DNA of 64,000 nt from Selenomonadaceae bacterium (lineage in GTDB: Bacteria; Bacillota; Negativicutes; Selenomonadales; Selenomonadaceae). Under the pieces are notes generated by a model, which did no database searches, was not told the DNA's origin, and was given only the letters and a program-made list of their open reading frames with translations. The DNA is taken from contig JAFWWC010000029.1 of the NCBI GenBank assembly GCA_017518105.1, positions 1 to 64,000 on the forward strand, given 5' to 3'. Positions 46,930 to 55,241 of this stretch are shown piece by piece. Positions within the stretch are counted from its first letter, which is position 1. Each line of letters starts with the position of its first letter. A program made the translations under genes and the position numbers.

Positions 46930-47556
46930 TCAATCTTCGAGAGCGGAACGAATAGCGGAAATTTCTTGAGCCGTGAATAAACCTTCGGGCGATTCGCGAA
47001 TCATAATATCACGGAGACGAATTTTTAAATTTTCCAATTCGACGGGTGGAGTTGCCGCTTGCGCCGATAAAGTTATCGTTTTTGTCTGCGCGTCGACGTA
47101 GCGTTGAGTTTTCTTTATCATTACGTCAACTAGGTCGCGATTTTCCCTATCGAGTTCGGGCGGCGGGTTGAGCTGATGAATTTTAAGCTGTTCGTCGAGT
47201 GATTCGCGCTCCAATTCCTTAAACCGCAGATAAATTGCCTCCGCGTTAAAGTTTTGCGGCTCCGTCGAGTTCAAACCGTCAAGGATATTGTGATAAAGTT
47301 GCCAATTTTGGTCGAGGCGGTCAATATCCTTCTGATAAGCGGCGTACCATTCCCCAAAAATCTTTTGACGCGCTTGCAAGTCCTCAAGTTGTGCCCGCGT
47401 GATTTCCTGTTGAACTTGTTGCCCGTGAATGAACGCGCTTGCCCCGAAAACGATTAAAAGCAGCGTGCAAATTATCATGAAAGCTTTTTTAGTCGGCGAG
47501 AACTTATAAAGCACCGCCAAAGCCACGATTGCCGCGATTATGAGCAAATAAATCAT
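46930..47556 (-). CDS. Hypothetical protein with two membrane helices and a helical domain (208 aa)
   Basis: No family is recognised. Two N-terminal hydrophobic helices (about 2-16 and 28-46) are joined by a basic turn and followed by a long, charged, mostly helical region (about 50-208) with coiled-coil character (ARQKIFGEWYAAYQKDIDRL). It overlaps the upstream flavoprotein gene by 4 bp and precedes ribF, so it belongs to this transcription unit. Confidence 0.72.
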   Translation of the reverse strand: MIYLLIIAAIVALAVLYKFSPTKKAFMIICTLLLIVFGASAFIHGQQVQQEITRAQLEDLQARQKIFGEWYAAYQKDIDRLDQNWQLYHNILDGLNSTEPQNFNAEAIYLRFKELERESLDEQLKIHQLNPPPELDRENRDLVDVMIKKTQRYVDAQTKTITLSAQAATPPVELENLKIRLRDIMIRESPEGLFTAQEISAIRSALED

Positions 47557-48197
47557 TTAACTAAGTCGCGTCCGATTTCGTAAGCCGCTTTGCAATCTTC
47601 AGGGAAATATTTTTCTCTGTGAGCGAATTTTTCTTCGGGATTGAAGATTGAGCTTTCATAACGCGAATAATCTTTGAATTGAACGGTATCGAAGGCGCGA
47701 AGGACTTTAGGAGCGACGGCAAGGATACGTTCCGTAAAAATTTCGTACATGCCGAGGCGTTCTTGCATGTTGAATTCCTCAAAATGCTTTTCCGTCATGT
47801 TCATGGTATAGATAAACGCGCTAGGAAGTTTTTTCGGGAAGACGGTCGGGATTTCGTCGCTGTAAATGTAATTTGAGAAGAAAAGCCGCTCGATAAAGGC
47901 AATCATACCCGCCGAGAGGTTCATAAAGTAAATTGGCGAGCCGAAAATGACAGCGTCGGCGGATTTAACCTTCTCAAGCACGGGCGAGAGGTCATCTTTC
48001 ATGGCGCAGGAGCCGTGCGGACGACTTTTGAGCTTGCAGGCAAAACAACTCGTGCAACCTTTGAAATTCAGCGCGTAAAGGTTAATCAGCTCCGCCGATG
48101 CGCCCGAATCCTTAGCACCTTGCATAGCGTGCTTAAGAAGTTCGGCGGTATTTCCGTTGCGGCGGGGGCTTCCGTTGATTGCGATTAAATTTTTCAT
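47553..48197 (-). CDS. NADPH-dependent FMN reductase-like iron-sulfur flavoprotein
   Basis: A 214-residue flavodoxin-fold protein. The FMN loop is INGSPRRNGNTAELL (residues about 6-20). A cysteine-rich insert CTSCFACKLKSRPHGSC (about 50-66) resembles the cluster ligands of archaeal-type iron-sulfur flavoproteins, and GSPIYFMNLSAGMIAFIERL follows. Such proteins pass electrons in anaerobes, sometimes in peroxide or oxygen detoxification. Electron partners are not identifiable here. Confidence 0.87.
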   Translation of the reverse strand: MKNLIAINGSPRRNGNTAELLKHAMQGAKDSGASAELINLYALNFKGCTSCFACKLKSRPHGSCAMKDDLSPVLEKVKSADAVIFGSPIYFMNLSAGMIAFIERLFFSNYIYSDEIPTVFPKKLPSAFIYTMNMTEKHFEEFNMQERLGMYEIFTERILAVAPKVLRAFDTVQFKDYSRYESSIFNPEEKFAHREKYFPEDCKAAYEIGRDLVK

Positions 48198-48208
48198 GCT
48201 AGACCCTC

Positions 48209-49336
48209 CTAAATGTCAAACCAAAGCTCAAATGATTGTTCGGCGTCGAAATTTATCAATTCACCGATTCGCGGCGTCAAAAGCTCGTAATTTCTGTCCG
48301 CACTCTCGGCAAGCAACGATTTATAAGGTTCGTTCCACATATGGCGGGCAAGGGCGAACTTTCCGGCGTGAATTGGCACGATTTTAGCGGCTTGAATGTC
48401 TTCTGAAGCCTGCGCGGTCTCATTTGGTAGCAAATGTATCGCGTGCCACGCCCGATTGTATTGCCCGTTCTCCATGAACGCCAAATCGAAGCCGCCGAAC
48501 TTTTTTCCGATGTCGTGGAAGTGATTTGAGTATCCGCCGTCGCCTGAACAAAAAATTTTCCGTTTAGGAGTCACGAAGGCGAACGCGCACCACTCAGTTG
48601 GATTTTGTGTGAGCATACGCCCGGAAAAGTGTTGGCTCGGCAAAATATGCGCCGTCAAACCGTGTCCGAAGTCAATCACAGCGTCCCAATCCTCCTCGAT
48701 AACCTTATCAGCGTCGAAACCCCATTGCTCGAAGTATTCGCCGACGCCCAAAGGACATAAAACCGTTTTAATCTTCGATTTGAGCGAAATAATCGTTGGA
48801 TAGTCGAGATGATCCCAATGGTCATGAGTTATCGCCAGAATATCAATCGCGGGGAAGTCGTCCGCCGAATAGATATTGCTACCCTCGAACGCACGATTGA
48901 CAAAAAAAATCGGCGAAGCATACGACGAGAAAACCGGGTCGATTAAAATCTTTTTTCCGGCGAGTTGTAGGTAAATCGTCGAGTGTCCGAGCCAAATCGC
49001 GCAATCTTTATCGCCGAGAGCTTTTAAATCTGTTTTTACGGTCGGAATTGGCATTGGCGGCACTAATCCTGTCTTATCGCCGAATAAAAATTTCCACCAC
49101 GCCGATAATCGGTTTTCTTTGACCTCAACGTCCTCCGCCATGACTTTAACGGGCGTCAGGCACTCGAAATGGTCGTTGAAGTAGTGCGGCGAGGCTAAAA
49201 TCTTTTCGAGGCGCGAACCCGTCGGCAATCGTCCGAATTCGGGACGATTCACGTAGTAAAAGATTCCTCCGCCAGCCGCCAAAGACAATCCTGCGCCTCC
49301 GATTAAAAAGTTCCTGATGAAATTTCTTCTGTTCAT
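48209..49336 (-). CDS. Tat-exported metallo-beta-lactamase-fold hydrolase (NAPE-PLD/UlaG-like)
   Basis: A 375-residue protein. The N-terminus MNRRNFIRNFLIGGAGLSLA has a twin-arginine motif and a hydrophobic stretch, so export by Tat in folded, metal-loaded form is likely. The metal site is THDHWDHLD near residue 170, with later ligands in FCSGDGGYSNHF and IVPIHAGKFALA. The region AIWLGHSTIYLQLAGKKILIDP is characteristic of the phospholipase D-like/UlaG branch. The substrate may be a phospholipid or phosphodiester. It lies upstream of the flavoprotein gene in the same direction and divergent from the flagellar operon. Confidence 0.88.
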   Translation of the reverse strand: MNRRNFIRNFLIGGAGLSLAAGGGIFYYVNRPEFGRLPTGSRLEKILASPHYFNDHFECLTPVKVMAEDVEVKENRLSAWWKFLFGDKTGLVPPMPIPTVKTDLKALGDKDCAIWLGHSTIYLQLAGKKILIDPVFSSYASPIFFVNRAFEGSNIYSADDFPAIDILAITHDHWDHLDYPTIISLKSKIKTVLCPLGVGEYFEQWGFDADKVIEEDWDAVIDFGHGLTAHILPSQHFSGRMLTQNPTEWCAFAFVTPKRKIFCSGDGGYSNHFHDIGKKFGGFDLAFMENGQYNRAWHAIHLLPNETAQASEDIQAAKIVPIHAGKFALARHMWNEPYKSLLAESADRNYELLTPRIGELINFDAEQSFELWFDI

Positions 49337-49446
49337 TACGTCCTCACTTTCGCATAGAATATATCAGCTGAAAAATTTTTTGGCAAGGCGCAAGGGGAAT
49401 CATAAATTGTGTTGAAAGAAAGATTGATACCTTTTATTCGGCAAGG

Positions 49447-49475
49447 TTGAAGAAAATAATTTTATGGTGTACAAT
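49447..49475 (+). promoter_or_regulatory. Promoter of the flagellar operon
   Basis: TTGAAG at 49447-49452 and TACAAT at 49470-49475 are separated by 17 bp, about 65 bp before flgB. It is a sigma-70 type site; no sigma-28 or sigma-54 site was recognised. Confidence 0.6.
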
Positions 49476-49538
49476 CGGCGAAGATTTTTTTCAGAATGGA
49501 CTCATAAGACAAACTTTAGAAAGGTGAGTGAACGAGGC

Positions 49539-49964
49539 GTGCTAGAACAAATATTTAACTCGTCGAACTTTAATTATCTGCCGCGAGCAATGACAGCGGC
49601 GACAATCCGGCATGAAGTCATCGCTAACAACGTTGCAAACGTAAACACGCCGAACTATCGCAAGTCAGCCGTGGAGTTTGAAGACTTGTTGGCACGAGAG
49701 ATTTACGGCGAAGAGCCCGACGGCAAATTGAAGATGGCAAGGACGCATGATAAGCATTTGCCTTTCAAGCCGCTTGACTTTCACGCCGCGCCGACGATTG
49801 TCCAAGATAATACGACAATCATGCGCACGGACGATAACAACGTCGACATTGATATTGAGATGGCGTCCATGGCGAAGAACCAGCTTTACTACAACACAGT
49901 CGTGACGGAGTTCAGCGGGCACGTTTCAAGCTTGAAGAATGCGATAACCAGCGGGCAACAGTAA
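49539..49964 (+). CDS. flgB: Flagellar basal-body rod protein FlgB
   Basis: A 141-residue proximal rod subunit. RHEVIANNVANVNTPNYRKSAVEF is the N-terminal signature of flagellar axial proteins, and the C-terminal helix (MASMAKNQLYYNTVVTEFSG) packs in the rod core. A GTG start is used, giving MLEQIFNSSNFNYLPRAM; a GTG five codons earlier is possible. First gene of the operon flgB-flgC-fliE-fliF-fliG-fliH-fliI-fliJ. Confidence 0.93.
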   Translation: MLEQIFNSSNFNYLPRAMTAATIRHEVIANNVANVNTPNYRKSAVEFEDLLAREIYGEEPDGKLKMARTHDKHLPFKPLDFHAAPTIVQDNTTIMRTDDNNVDIDIEMASMAKNQLYYNTVVTEFSGHVSSLKNAITSGQQ

Positions 49965-49981
49965 TCTAAGGAGAAATCGTA

Positions 49982-50431
49982 ATGGGACTTTTCATGGGGA
50001 TTGATGCTTCGGCTTCGGGCTTGACTGCCGAGCGACTGAGGATGGACGTTATCTCAAATAATATCGCCAACTCGAACACGACCCGAACGGATAGGGGTGG
50101 AGCTTATCGGCGACGCTTTGTAGTGTTTGAGCCGCGGACACGTGAGCCGAAATCTTTTGAAAAGGCACTTCAACAGGCGGTCGGCTTGAGTCGGCAGACG
50201 GGCGAGGGCGTGCGAGCCGTTTCAATCATGGAGGATACGACGCAAGGACCAATGGTTTATGACCCAAGCCACCCCGACGCTAACGCCGAAGGCTACGTTG
50301 AAAAACCTAACGTCAATATCGTCAATGAGATGGTCGACATGATAACCGCCCAGCGTGCTTACGAGGCGAACTCGACAGCAATCACGGCGGCTAAGACCAT
50401 GATTACTAAGACGTTGGAAATCGGCAGATAA
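49982..50431 (+). CDS. flgC: Flagellar basal-body rod protein FlgC
   Basis: A 149-residue rod subunit with the axial N-terminus RMDVISNNIANSNTTRTD and the C-terminal NIVNEMVDMITAQRAYEANS. AAGGAG lies before the ATG, 17 bp after flgB. Confidence 0.95.
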   Translation: MGLFMGIDASASGLTAERLRMDVISNNIANSNTTRTDRGGAYRRRFVVFEPRTREPKSFEKALQQAVGLSRQTGEGVRAVSIMEDTTQGPMVYDPSHPDANAEGYVEKPNVNIVNEMVDMITAQRAYEANSTAITAAKTMITKTLEIGR

Positions 50432-50437
50432 AAAATT

Positions 50438-50466
50438 TTGATATTGTCTTGTGAAGTGTTTATAAT
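50438..50466 (+). promoter_or_regulatory. Internal promoter before fliE
   Basis: TTGATA at 50438-50443 and TATAAT at 50461-50466 are separated by 17 bp in the 72-bp gap between flgC and fliE. This is a strong sigma-70 match that could express the rest of the operon separately. Confidence 0.65.
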
Positions 50467-50503
50467 GCTAATCAGCTAAATTGACTAAAGGGAAGGTGAC
50501 ACG

Positions 50504-50806
50504 ATGGAAATAGCACCGTTGGAAATGACACCCGTACACATGAGCGCAAGAAGTCATCTGGGCGAGAACAAGATTGAACAGCCCGTTAAGAGCTTCGGAG
50601 AATTCCTAGTCGATTCATTAAAGAAGACGAATGAACTTGAGCTTGAGTCTGAAAGACTGAATGCGGCATTGGCGGCGGGAAGAATAGAAGATATATCTCA
50701 AGTGGTGGTTGCCTCTCAAAAAGCGGAAATCGCGCTCCAATTAACGCTCCAGTTGCGAAACCGTGCGACGCAGGCATATCAAGAAATCATGCGTATGCAG
50801 GTGTGA
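50504..50806 (+). CDS. fliE: Flagellar hook-basal body protein FliE
   Basis: A 100-residue protein joining the MS ring to the rod. The pattern FGEFLVDSLKKTNELE and the C-terminal VVASQKAEIALQLTLQLRNRATQAYQEIMRMQV are characteristic. GGGAAGG precedes the ATG. Confidence 0.95.
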   Translation: MEIAPLEMTPVHMSARSHLGENKIEQPVKSFGEFLVDSLKKTNELELESERLNAALAAGRIEDISQVVVASQKAEIALQLTLQLRNRATQAYQEIMRMQV

Positions 50807-50848
50807 CGCCCGGACTAATTCTCGGACGGTTCGAAAGGACTGAGTTTA

Positions 50849-52525
50849 TTGGCGAATTGGAGAGAGCGGCTCCAAGAACTTTGGAACAGATACCAAAATC
50901 AACGCAAGTACATAATCATCGGCGCGATTGTCGTATTGGTGCTTGCCTTCGCGGGAATCAGCTACTGGTACGGTTCCAAGCCCGAATATGTGCCGCTGTA
51001 TACCAATTTGGAGACGAAGGACGCCGGCGACGTTGTGAACAACCTAAAGGAAGCGGGCGTGCCCTATGAACTGCTTGAAGATAAAAAAGGTGCGACAATC
51101 CTCGTGCCAGCAACTCAAGTTCATAATTTGCGGCTTGATTTGGCGGCGGCAGGACTGCCACGCGGCAACAAAGGTTTTGAAATCTTCGACGACAGCAAGT
51201 TAGGCGTCACGGAGTTTCAGAACAAAGTAAATTATCTCCAAGCACTTCAAGGCGAACTGACCCGCACGATAGAGCACCTAGACAGCGTGGATAAGGCGCG
51301 TGTTCATATCGTCTTGCCGGAGGACAGCCTCTACAAAAAGAATGAAAAGCCTGCGACGGCGTCAATCCTGTTAATGCTGAAGCCGGAAACCAAATTGACG
51401 ACGCCAGAGGTCAAAGGCATAGTCAACCTAGTTAGTCACAGCGTGCAAGGACTTGCGCCCGAAAATATTACAATCGTCGACGAACAGGGCAATATCCTAA
51501 ACAAGAACGACGATGACGCTTTTGAACAGCAGACGGCGCAAAATCTGCGGACGCTTAGCCAGATTGAGATGACAAAGAAAGTTCGTGACCACATTCAGCA
51601 GAATATCCAAACTATGCTGGATAAGACGCTAGGCGAGGGCAATGCGTTCGTTAGGGTGAGCGTTGAGCTTGACTTCGACGACAGGAAGATTGACCGCCAG
51701 ACCTTTACGCCGGTGGTTGACGAGTCGGGCATTATCCGCAGTCAGCAGGACATCAGCGAAAGTTACAACGGAGAATCGACTATGCCGGGCGGGCCTGCGG
51801 GTGTTCAATCGAATATCCCCGGCTACGTCGCCGAAGACAGGAACGCTAATGCCGAATACGAGCGCAAAGAGTCGACGAAGAACTACGAGATCAACGAGGA
51901 AAATCAGAAAATCATAGCGTCGCCCGGCTCGATACGCCGCCTAACCGTTGCCGTCTTGGTCAATGACACGATAACCGAACTTCAGCAAGAAGGACTTCTT
52001 AGGGCAGTGAGTTCGGCGGCTGGCATAAACGAGGAACGCGGCGATACCATTTCAGTTGAGCCACTGCCGTTTAATACCGACCTCCTAGACCAGAAAGCGG
52101 AAGAGGCAAGACAGGAGCAGTTGCGCAAAGATAGGATTTTGTACACGGAGATTGCGGCTATGATTTTACTTGCGGCATTACTTTTGGGCGGGTTCCTCAT
52201 GTATCGCTGGAAGAAACGCAAAGAACGTCAAGATGAGATTGAAAGGCAGCTTGCGGCAGAAAGAAAAGCTCGCGAGGAAGAAGAGCAAGCCCGCCGAGCC
52301 GAAGAAGCCCGCGTGCAAGCAGAGATAGCTAAGCAACAAGCCGAAGAACAAGCTCAAATCGAACAGCGTGCTAAAGAGGTTGAGGAAAACATTATCCCAG
52401 AGGAAAACCTTACCGAAGAAGAACGAGAACAACTCAAAGAGAAAAAAGCTATCTTGAAACTTATCGACGAGAAACCCGCGGAAGTCGCAATGCTCGTAAA
52501 GTTGTGGCTCACCGAGGACGAATGA
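50849..52525 (+). CDS. fliF: Flagellar MS-ring protein FliF
   Basis: A 558-residue membrane protein forming the MS ring. The first helix is at about 22-42 (YIIIGAIVVLVLAFAGISYW) and the second at about 430-452, with ring-building motifs between (VPLYTNLETKDAGDVV, GNKGFEIFDDSKLGVTEF). The charged C-terminal coiled part is rich in Glu, Arg and Gln and ends in a FliG-binding segment (EVAMLVKLWLTEDE). The start codon is TTG, spaced well from AAAGGA. Confidence 0.95.
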   Translation: MANWRERLQELWNRYQNQRKYIIIGAIVVLVLAFAGISYWYGSKPEYVPLYTNLETKDAGDVVNNLKEAGVPYELLEDKKGATILVPATQVHNLRLDLAAAGLPRGNKGFEIFDDSKLGVTEFQNKVNYLQALQGELTRTIEHLDSVDKARVHIVLPEDSLYKKNEKPATASILLMLKPETKLTTPEVKGIVNLVSHSVQGLAPENITIVDEQGNILNKNDDDAFEQQTAQNLRTLSQIEMTKKVRDHIQQNIQTMLDKTLGEGNAFVRVSVELDFDDRKIDRQTFTPVVDESGIIRSQQDISESYNGESTMPGGPAGVQSNIPGYVAEDRNANAEYERKESTKNYEINEENQKIIASPGSIRRLTVAVLVNDTITELQQEGLLRAVSSAAGINEERGDTISVEPLPFNTDLLDQKAEEARQEQLRKDRILYTEIAAMILLAALLLGGFLMYRWKKRKERQDEIERQLAAERKAREEEEQARRAEEARVQAEIAKQQAEEQAQIEQRAKEVEENIIPEENLTEEEREQLKEKKAILKLIDEKPAEVAMLVKLWLTEDE

Positions 52526-52532
52526 TTTTTGC

Positions 52533-52585
52533 TTAGCGGTTGGTGATTGGTGGTTAGAATTCTAATCATCAACTAGCCGCTTTTT
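52533..52585 (+). other. Hairpin between fliF and fliG
   Basis: AGCGG...GGTTAG and CTAATC...CCGCT pair around AATT. Complementarity is strong at both ends and broken in the middle, and a short T-run follows. It could be an attenuating or mRNA-stabilising hairpin inside the operon. Confidence 0.45.
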
Positions 52586-52606
52586 ATTTTGAACGGAGGA
52601 GATTAC

Positions 52607-53638
52607 ATGCCGAGCTTGCAGGATATGTATAACGAGCCAAAGCCGATGACAGCTCACGAGAAAGCCGCGATACTTTTTATTGCCTTGGGCGGCGATTATG
52701 CGGCGAAGGTCTTCGAGCACATGGACGAGGACGAAATCGAATCAATCACGCTGGAGATAGCCAACAATCGGCACGTCCCCATTGAGAAAAAGAACGCAGT
52801 TATCAGCGAATTCTATCAGCTGATGATGGCGAACGATTACATTTCGACTGGCGGGCTTGAATATGCGCAGAGTGTTTTGGAAAAGGCATTGGGCGCGGAA
52901 AAGGCAACGGAGATTCTCCAACGCCTCACGACAAGTTTGCAGGTGCGTCCGTTCGAGTTCCTGCGCAAGACCGACCCTTCACAGCTTCTGAATTTCCTGC
53001 AGAACGAACACCCGCAGACAATCGCGTTGGTTATGGCGTACCTGTCGCCCGATCAAGCCGGCATCGTCATGAGCGGTTTATCAGTCGACGCGCAAGCCGA
53101 CGTTGCTAAGCGTATCGCCTTAATGGATAGGACTTCGCCTGACGTTATCCGCGAAGTCGAACGTGTCTTGGAGAAGAAGATTTCTTCCCTGTCCACGCAA
53201 GATTTTACGATTGCTGGCGGCGTGCCCAGTGTCGTGGAGATTCTAAACCGCGTCGACCGTTCGACGGAACGTGCAATTATCGAATCGTTGGAAGTCGACA
53301 GCCCAGAGCTCGCCGAGGAAATCAAGCAGCTCATGTTCGTGTTCGAGGATATTATTTTGCTGGACGACCGCTCCTTGCAGTTGGTGTTGCGTGAAGTCGA
53401 TACTAAAGATTTGTCGTTGGCAATGAAGGCGACTAGCGACGAGGTTGCAGAGAAAATTTATAAGAACATGTCCAAGCGCGCCGCCGATATGCTCAAGGAA
53501 GAAATCAGCTACATGGGACCGGTCAAGATACGCGACGTGGAAGAGGCGCAAACTAAGATTGTCAACGTGATTCGCACAATGGAGGATAAGGGAATGATTG
53601 TAATCGTTCGCGGCGGCGGCGAAGGTATGCTGGTTTAA
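52607..53638 (+). CDS. fliG: Flagellar motor switch protein FliG
   Basis: A 343-residue rotor protein that carries the charged face interacting with MotA. The N-terminal domain (MTAHEKAAILFIALGG) binds FliF. The middle EHPQTIALVMAYL and the C-terminal torque helix VDTKDLSLAMKATSDEV are typical. The ATG after CGGAGGA is used rather than the start six codons upstream, which lies before the ribosome site. Confidence 0.96.
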   Translation: MPSLQDMYNEPKPMTAHEKAAILFIALGGDYAAKVFEHMDEDEIESITLEIANNRHVPIEKKNAVISEFYQLMMANDYISTGGLEYAQSVLEKALGAEKATEILQRLTTSLQVRPFEFLRKTDPSQLLNFLQNEHPQTIALVMAYLSPDQAGIVMSGLSVDAQADVAKRIALMDRTSPDVIREVERVLEKKISSLSTQDFTIAGGVPSVVEILNRVDRSTERAIIESLEVDSPELAEEIKQLMFVFEDIILLDDRSLQLVLREVDTKDLSLAMKATSDEVAEKIYKNMSKRAADMLKEEISYMGPVKIRDVEEAQTKIVNVIRTMEDKGMIVIVRGGGEGMLV

Positions 53639-53653
53639 TCCGGAGGCATGGCT

Positions 53654-54589
53654 ATGCAAAAAAATATTGTGCGTCATATGATAGTTGGTCAGCCGGTCGT
53701 AATCGGTGCTAGACCAAAGCCCGTCGTCGAAGAGCCAGAACCAGATGAAGTCGAACAGGAGCCAGAAAAAGTCGAAGAATCCAAAGGCGGCATCCCAAAA
53801 AAAATCTTGGATAAAGTCTTCGCGGAGATAGAAGAAATCGAACGCAAAGAAAAGCTCACGGAAGAGACCCTACGCGAGGCACATAAGGAAAAGGCGCAGT
53901 CGACGCAACTAAAGAAGCAAGCCGAGGAACTTAAACAGCAAGCCGAACAGCTTAAGCAACAAGCCGAGAAGCAATCGCAGGAGATGTTAGACAAGGCAAC
54001 CGCTGAATCAGAAAAAATCGTAAACGACACCAAGGCGGAGGCTAAAGAGCTACTAGATAAAGTTCAGAAGGAAGGCTACGACGCGGGCTACAAGGACGGC
54101 AAAGCTAAGGGCATTAAGGACGGCAAGGAAAAGATTGAGGACGAACTCAAAGCCATAATTCGGCAGGCGAACGACAAAGCACAGAAGACCCTTCGCGATG
54201 CCAAGGAGCAGACGGCTGATTATTTCATTCGGGCGGAAGATGATATAGTCGCGGTGGTGGTCATGGCTATAGAAAAGATTTTGCCGCAACATTTCCTAGA
54301 CACGCCGCAAGTTATCCTGCCCGTTGTGCGAGAGGCGATTAAACACGTGCGCGACCAAAAAGAAGTCAAAGTGCACGTCGACCCGGACAGCTACGATTTA
54401 GTCTTAATGGCGCGTGCGGAGTTTCAATCCATGCTCACTGATGGCACGGCAACTGTCGAAGTCATTTCGGACGATGCGTTAAAGCCGGGCGATTGCGTAA
54501 TCGAGACTCCAAACGGCGGAGTTGACGCGAGACTATCAACGCAATTGGGACTGATGAAACGCGCCGTCGAGAGCGTGCTGAATAAGTAG
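53654..54589 (+). CDS. fliH: Flagellar assembly protein FliH
   Basis: A 311-residue export-apparatus protein, the FliI regulator. It has a Pro-Glu-rich N-terminal stretch, then a long coiled coil (about 60-150) built of KKQAEELKQQAEQLKQQAEKQ-like repeats, then the C-terminal FliH/HrpE domain with VVVMAIEKILPQHFLD and VEVISDDALKPGDCVIET. The ATG 7 bp after GGAGG is used. The next flagellar gene, fliI, is separated from it by a toxin-antitoxin pair. Confidence 0.92.
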   Translation: MQKNIVRHMIVGQPVVIGARPKPVVEEPEPDEVEQEPEKVEESKGGIPKKILDKVFAEIEEIERKEKLTEETLREAHKEKAQSTQLKKQAEELKQQAEQLKQQAEKQSQEMLDKATAESEKIVNDTKAEAKELLDKVQKEGYDAGYKDGKAKGIKDGKEKIEDELKAIIRQANDKAQKTLRDAKEQTADYFIRAEDDIVAVVVMAIEKILPQHFLDTPQVILPVVREAIKHVRDQKEVKVHVDPDSYDLVLMARAEFQSMLTDGTATVEVISDDALKPGDCVIETPNGGVDARLSTQLGLMKRAVESVLNK

Positions 54590-54601
54590 GAGTGATTTAT
54601 C

Positions 54602-54835
54602 ATGTCTAACGAAGAAAAAATTTTATCCATGCTAACCAAAATGCAGAACGATATTGATGCCTTGCGCACCGATATTAAAACGCTCAATCAGAATGGAAAT
54701 CCGAAACCCGAAACTAAGATGACTCAACGCGAAGTTTTTATGGGACTTGCTAACTTGCTCAACGACGATGAGAAGGAAGCTCTCGGTAAATACATGGCGG
54801 CAGAAGAGGCTAGGAAGGTGGCTCTTTATGGCTAA
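54602..54835 (+). CDS. Putative antitoxin of the PIN-domain toxin (77 aa)
   Basis: A 77-residue protein starting MSNEEKILSMLTKMQNDIDAL, with a coiled-coil-like N-terminus and a C-terminal helical part (DEKEALGKYMAAEEARKVALYG). It lacks a clear AbrB, RHH or Phd domain, so the antitoxin call rests on position: it overlaps the start of the VapC-like gene by 8 bp in the usual antitoxin-first order. GGAG lies 8 bp before the ATG. It sits 12 bp after fliH. Confidence 0.68.
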   Translation: MSNEEKILSMLTKMQNDIDALRTDIKTLNQNGNPKPETKMTQREVFMGLANLLNDDEKEALGKYMAAEEARKVALYG

Positions 54836-55241
54836 TTATTGTTTGGACACAAATGTTATAAGCGATATTCTTCGCCGACAGCCCGAAGTAATGCGCCGCT
54901 TGAACGAGGCTTTAGATAGAGATGATAAGCTTTTTATTCCGTCAATCGTTTATTATGAAGTTGTTCGCGGTTTGAAGGCGGCAGGTAAGACGCGTATGCT
55001 TGAAGACTTTAATAAGTTTTATTCTAATGCCAAACACCTTTTTCTCGACTGCGACGACTTGGAAACGATTAATAAAGCTGTGGAGATTTATATCCAGCTC
55101 CGCAAGGGGCAGTTGATTGAGGACAACGACATATACATTGCCGCAATCTCAATGGTCAACGGTTGCACGCTCGTTACCTCAAACGTCCACCACTTCGGAC
55201 GCGTCGAAGGTTTAAACTTTGTCAACTGGAGAGCCGCATGA
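54828..55241 (+). CDS. VapC-like PIN-domain ribonuclease toxin
   Basis: A 137-residue PIN-domain protein. The acidic active site is seen as DTNVISDIL (Asp7), YYEVVRGL, a middle acidic stretch and EDNDIYIAAISMVNGCTLVTSN. The end HFGRVEGLNFVNW is typical of VapC. Such toxins cut tRNA or rRNA. Its stop overlaps the fliI start as ATGA, so translation of the flagellar ATPase gene is probably coupled to the toxin gene. It uses the ATG at 54828; the longer frame has no ribosome site. Confidence 0.9.
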   Translation: MANYCLDTNVISDILRRQPEVMRRLNEALDRDDKLFIPSIVYYEVVRGLKAAGKTRMLEDFNKFYSNAKHLFLDCDDLETINKAVEIYIQLRKGQLIEDNDIYIAAISMVNGCTLVTSNVHHFGRVEGLNFVNWRAA

